From Aspidiotus rigidus (Eukaryota; Arthropoda; Insecta; Hemiptera; Diaspididae), in contig JAVHKY010000013.1 in NCBI GenBank assembly GCA_035079385.1, positions 16,180,001 to 16,244,000 of the forward strand: 64,000 nucleotides of DNA. Reading direction: 5' to 3'. The notes under the pieces are model-generated. The model had not been told where the DNA came from, searched no databases, and saw only the letters and a list, made by a program, of their open reading frames with translations. The translations under genes and the position numbers were made by a program. Positions 60,061-64,000 of the stretch are shown one piece after another; the first letter of the stretch is position 1, and each line of letters starts with the position of its first letter.

Positions 60061-61505
60061 ACGACGGCTTCCTTAACGAAGTTAAACGAGGAACGCAGGG
60101 AACCTGTTTTATGAGTCGAATGGGATTTGGTATTGAAAATTCAAGGAAGCCTAGACCTAGATAAAGATAGTATAAAGAAGGCCTAGACCTACTATAAGCC
60201 TATCATAATATAGTTTGAGAATCTAAATTTTTCTCGCTCGAGAGACGAAATTTTTCTAAGTCCCTCTCCTATCATGGCTCGAGAGTCGAAATTTTTCCAA
60301 GTCCCCCTTCTATCATATATAGCTCGAGAGTCGAAATTTTTCTAAGTCCCCCTTCTGTCATATATAGCTCGAGAGTCGAAATTTTTCTAAGTTCCTCTCC
60401 TATCATATATGGCTCGAGGGTCGAAATTTTTCCAAGTCCCCCTCCTACCATATATGGCTCGAGTCGAAATTTTTCTAAGTCCCCCTTCTATCATCTATAG
60501 CTCGAGAGTCGAAATTTTTCTAAGTCCCCCTTCTGTCATATATAGCTCGAGAGTCGAAATTTTTCCAAGTCCCTCTCCTATCATATATGGCTCGAGGGTC
60601 GAAATTTTTCTAAGTTTTTCGCTGGACGGCGCACGGCGGACGGCGGACGGCGCACGGCGGACGGCGCACGGCGGACGGCGCACGGCGGACGCCAGATTTC
60701 TCAAATAGCCCCCCATAAAACAGGTTCCCTGTTAAAATTTCGACTCTCAAGCTATATATGATAGGAGGGGAACTTAGAAAAAATTTCGACTCTCGAGCTA
60801 TAGATGATAGGAGGGGAACATAGAAAAATTTCGACTCTCGAGCCATATATGATAGGAGAGGGACTTGGAAAAATTTCGACTCTCGAGCTATATATGATAT
60901 GAGGGGGACTTAGAAAAAAGAAGGCCTAGACCTACTATAAGCCTATCATAATATAGTTTGAGAATCTAAATTTTTCTCGCTCGAGAGACGAAATTTTTCT
61001 AAGTCCCTCTCCTATCATGGCTCGAGAGTCGAAATTTTTCCAAGTCCCCCTTCTATCATATATAGCTCGAGAGTCGAAATTTTTCTAAGTCCCCCTTCTG
61101 TCATATATAGCTCGAGAGTCGAAATTTTTCTAAGTTCCTCTCCTATCATATATGGCTCGAGGGTCGAAATTTTTCCAAGTCCCCCTCCTACCATATATGG
61201 CTCGAGTCGAAATTTTTCTAAGTCCCCCTTCTATCATCTATAGCTCGAGAGTCGAAATTTTTCTAAGTCCCCCTTCTGTCATATATAGCTCGAGAGTCGA
61301 AATTTTTCTAAGTCCCCCTTCTGTCATATATAGCTCGAGAGTCGAAATTTTTCTAAGTCCCTCTCCTATCATATATGGCTCGAGGGTCGAAATTTTTCTA
61401 AGTTTTTCGCTGGACGGCGCACGGCGGACGGCGCACGGCGGACGGCGCACGGCGGACGCCAGATTTCTCAAATAGCCCCCCATAAAACAGGTTCCCTGTT
61501 AAAAT
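60061..61505. repeat. Tandem duplication carrying the best-preserved 45-bp minisatellite
   Basis: The segment starting AGAAGGCCTAGACCTACTAT at 60177 recurs at 60920, an offset of 743 bp. Each half contains eight to ten units of about 45 bp (AGCTCGAGAGTCGAAATTTT, then TCTAAGTCCCCCTTCTATCA). Each ends with a GC-rich run of GGACGGCGCACGGC words (60623-60690 and 61411-61457), then AGCCCCCCATAAAACAGG. The second half has one more minisatellite unit and fewer GC-rich units, so both subarrays vary in number. Confidence 0.93.
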
Positions 61506-62025
61506 CTCTACCCCGTGGGTGATTCAGAAATTCGCGAGTACACCCGCGTAATAATAATAAATAATTAATTAATTAAATATTAAATAATTAAATCATTAAT
61601 TAAATAAATAAATGAATAAATAATTAAATAATCAATATAATTAATAATTAGTAAATCTCTACCCCTTGGGTGATGCAGAAATTCGCGAGTATACCCCGCG
61701 TAATAATAATAAATAAATAATTAATTAATTAATTAATTAATTAATTAAATATTAAATAATTAAATAAATAAATAAATAAATAAATATTTAAATAATTAAT
61801 ATAATTAAATAATTAAATAAATAAAAAATTAAATAATTAATATAATTAATAATTAGAAAATCTCTACCCCTTGGATGATTTGACATGTTCCATGTCTTTT
61901 CTCTCGCCAGACCCCGATTTTGAAACTCGCGAGTACACCCCCCCTCCCCCGTGAAGAGAAATCTCTACCCAGTGGGTGATTCAGAAATTCGCGAGTACAC
62001 CCCGCGTAATAATAATAATCAATAA

Positions 62026-62078
<53 letters not shown>

Positions 62079-62155
62079 AAATAATTAAATAAATAAATAA
62101 TTAAATAATTAAATAAATAAATAATTAAATAATTAATATAATTGATAATTAGAAA
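61506..62155. repeat. AT-only repeat blocks 2-4 with common header
   Basis: Four near-identical headers (AAATCTCTACCCCNTGGGTGA, CAGAAATTCGCGAGTACACC) at about 61500, 61655, 61860 and 61960, most followed by 80-190 bp of AATAAATAATTAAAT-type repeat. It is a compound satellite whose unit is header plus variable AT tail. Confidence 0.88.
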
Positions 62156-62508
62156 ATTTCCTAAGTCCCTCTTCGTATCATATATGGCTGGATAGTCGAA
62201 ATTTTTCCAAGTCCCCTAGACTTGAATTGTCTCATACCATTCCAATACAATAGCGAGACAGGGGGCGAACGAGCGGAGCGAGTTCGCGCTACCTCATATT
62301 TCTCAAAGAAGACTTGAATTTTCTCAAACCATTCCAATACAACAGCGAGATCGCTCGTTCGCCCCACCGAAAGTTGATACCTCAAAATATAGAACACCCA
62401 CAATTACCTCAAAATATTTCTCATACAAGACTTATACGACGCCAAGATAGGTAAAGGGGTAAACGAATAATATCTCACGAACACTTGACCTAGTACAAGA
62501 ATTAATAA

Positions 62509-62544
<36 letters not shown>

Positions 62545-63010
62545 ATTAAATAATTAAATAATTAAATATTTAAATAATTGAATAATTAAACAATTAAATA
62601 AATAAAGGCTGGATAGTCGAAATTTTTCCAAGTCCCCTACACTTGAATTATCACATACCATTCCAATACAACAGCGAGACAGGGGGCGAACGAGCGAAGC
62701 GAGTTCGCGCTACCTCATATTTCTCATAGATGACTTATACGACGCCAAGATAGGTGAAGTTTTTTAAGTCCCTCTTCCTATCATATAGGGCTGGATAGTC
62801 GAAATTTTTCCAAGTCCCCTAGACTTGAATTGTCTCATACCATTCCAATACAACAGCGAGATCGCTCGTTCGCCCCACCGAAAGTTGATATCTCAAAATA
62901 TAGAACACCCACAATTACCTCAAAATATTTCTCATACAAGACTTATACGACGCCAAGATAGGTAAAGGGGTAAACGAATAATATCTCACGAACACTTGAC
63001 CTAGTAGAAG
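62156..63010. repeat. Duplicated CGAACGAGCG segment with minisatellite units
   Basis: A block of about 300 bp (GGCTGGATAGTCGAAATTTT, CTTGAATTGTCTCATACCAT, CATTCCAATACAACAGCGAG, GCCCCACCGAAAGTTGATA) occurs at about 62185-62505 and about 62785-63008. A shorter copy at 62607-62760 carries the alternative GGGGGCGAACGAGCGAAGCG version. An AT-only stretch (62505-62605) separates them. Confidence 0.85.
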
Positions 63011-64000
63011 CCTAGACTGAAATATTTCATGATGACTGATAAAATATAAAAGACATGGAACATGATTTTCATTTATTTGGCTATGCCAGAAAATTTAATA
63101 ACTACAATATGACCAAGTTACAAATTCAATCAAGTTTAAACAATGCACAATTTTTCTAAACGTAACTTTTCATATATTTGCTGCATATTACTTTCCTATA
63201 TTTTTTGCCAAATAAATGTGATTTCTCTGTGCAGCAAATATATGAAAAGTTATGTTCAGCAAAAATATTGATATTCATAATTGTTGCCGCTTCTATTTTT
63301 GGCTTAAACTTATAACTTCAAAGAATTTGGCTTTTGGCTTTTGGAAATGGAATGATCGGGTGAATTGGGTTTTGATATTACTGCCGCTTCTATTTTTGGC
63401 TTAAACTTGTAACTTCGAAGAATTTGGCTTTTGGCTTCTAGAAATGGAATGATCGGGAGAACTGGGTCTTTGTCATATCTGAAGAAAACATCTATTCCCC
63501 AGTCATCTTCATTGATCAACTTAGTTTCTGGCTTTCGGAAAGAAAATTATCAGGAGAATTGAGGCTTTGTGAATGTTGTGGAAGATACCTATTCTCCAGT
63601 TTGTGTTCATCTCTATTGGTCGACTATTGGCTTCCGACTTTCTGGAATGAAATTATTAGGAGAATAGGGGCTTCGTCATACCTGTCAAAAACACCTGTTC
63701 TCCAGTTTATGTTCATCTCCATTGATTGACCGCTCTTAGGTTGTACTTTTTTTTCTACAAAGTCTCTATTCCATCGATACACTGTATGTATAGCTCGAAG
63801 TTGAAATTTCTTAAAATTCCTACCTTATCATATATATGAAGCTTGATATTCAAAATTTTTCCATGTCCCACGTTTTCCCTTCCTTTTCCAAGTTTCATCT
63901 CTATAATATTATCTCGGCTTTCTATCACTGATTAAGTAATCAACGATTTAATTCAACTCTTACTAGACTCATTTTTGAAGTAATACGATTTTATTTCCAT
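63011..64000. repeat. Degenerate repeats to the end of the window
   Basis: GCCGCTTCTATTTTTGGCTT followed by AAGAATTTGGCTTTTGGCTT occurs twice (63287 and 63380), with further diverged copies to about 63740. These share GTTCATCTC(T/C)ATTG with 59590. Two minisatellite cores occur at about 63790 and 63850. A complementary pair, TTTTCATATATTTGCTGCAT and its inverse, lies at 63166-63250. No gene is seen. Confidence 0.6.

Noticed and set aside
60409..61483. Repeated SRVEIFLSPPS-type peptides on the + strand and KISTLELYM peptides on the minus strand
   Set aside because: They come from the 45-bp minisatellite, whose length is a multiple of three, so both strands stay open.

Overview
The window is eukaryotic nuclear DNA. 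It contains spliced coding exons with GT-AG introns, AATAAA polyadenylation signals, several families of tandem satellite DNA and many non-autonomous transposons with clean target-site duplications. AT-rich introns, CpG-rich promoter-like islands and hAT and TRIM elements suggest an insect genome with a heavy repeat load. A hymenopteran is plausible, but the sequence does not prove it.

One gene can be followed with confidence. It lies on the + strand from about 5.6 to 57.1 kb and encodes a homologue of WDR47 (Nemitin), a microtubule-associated protein with a C-terminal WD40 propeller. Eight coding exons join in one consistent frame: 5690-6313, 6592-6615, 24636-24823, 47457-47626, 52225-52395, 52474-52610, 55851-56070 and 56154-56299. 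They total 1680 nt, which is 559 residues plus a stop. Exon 1 holds an initiator ATG and a proline-rich, probably disordered N-terminus in place of the LisH/CTLH half known from WDR47. Exon 2 is a 24-nt microexon encoding an acidic octapeptide. Exons 3-8 supply all seven WD blades. The window therefore shows a short, WD-only isoform or gene form. Any LisH/CTLH exons would have to lie upstream of base 1.

Introns and flanks are mostly repeats. In order: a diverged minisatellite family built on a TCGAAATTTTTCCAAGTCCC core (1.7-4.4, 7.5-8.2, 45.4-45.7 and 57.5-63.9 kb); a (CT)81-G15 microsatellite (2.5 kb); satellite A, a unit of roughly 145-180 bp, at 9.3-17.9 kb, broken by a hAT element, two hairpin elements and a very young TRIM; satellite B, a unit of about 100 bp full of TGACGTCA, at 22.2-23.6 kb; satellite D, a unit of about 200 bp, at 41.7-46.0 kb; and satellite C, a unit of about 148 bp rich in GTCGA, at 48.7-51.6 kb with dispersed copies in both orientations. 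Six transposon insertions have exact target-site duplications: 10195-11454, 16285-16898, 17887-18594, 24049-24439, 27499-27961 and 34604-37840, the last with nested insertions.

A CpG-rich island at 40.9-41.35 kb, deep in the third intron, may be a second promoter or a nested gene. The region after the gene (57.5-64 kb) is almost entirely tandem or inverted repeats. No tRNA, rRNA, CRISPR array or intact transposase gene was found.
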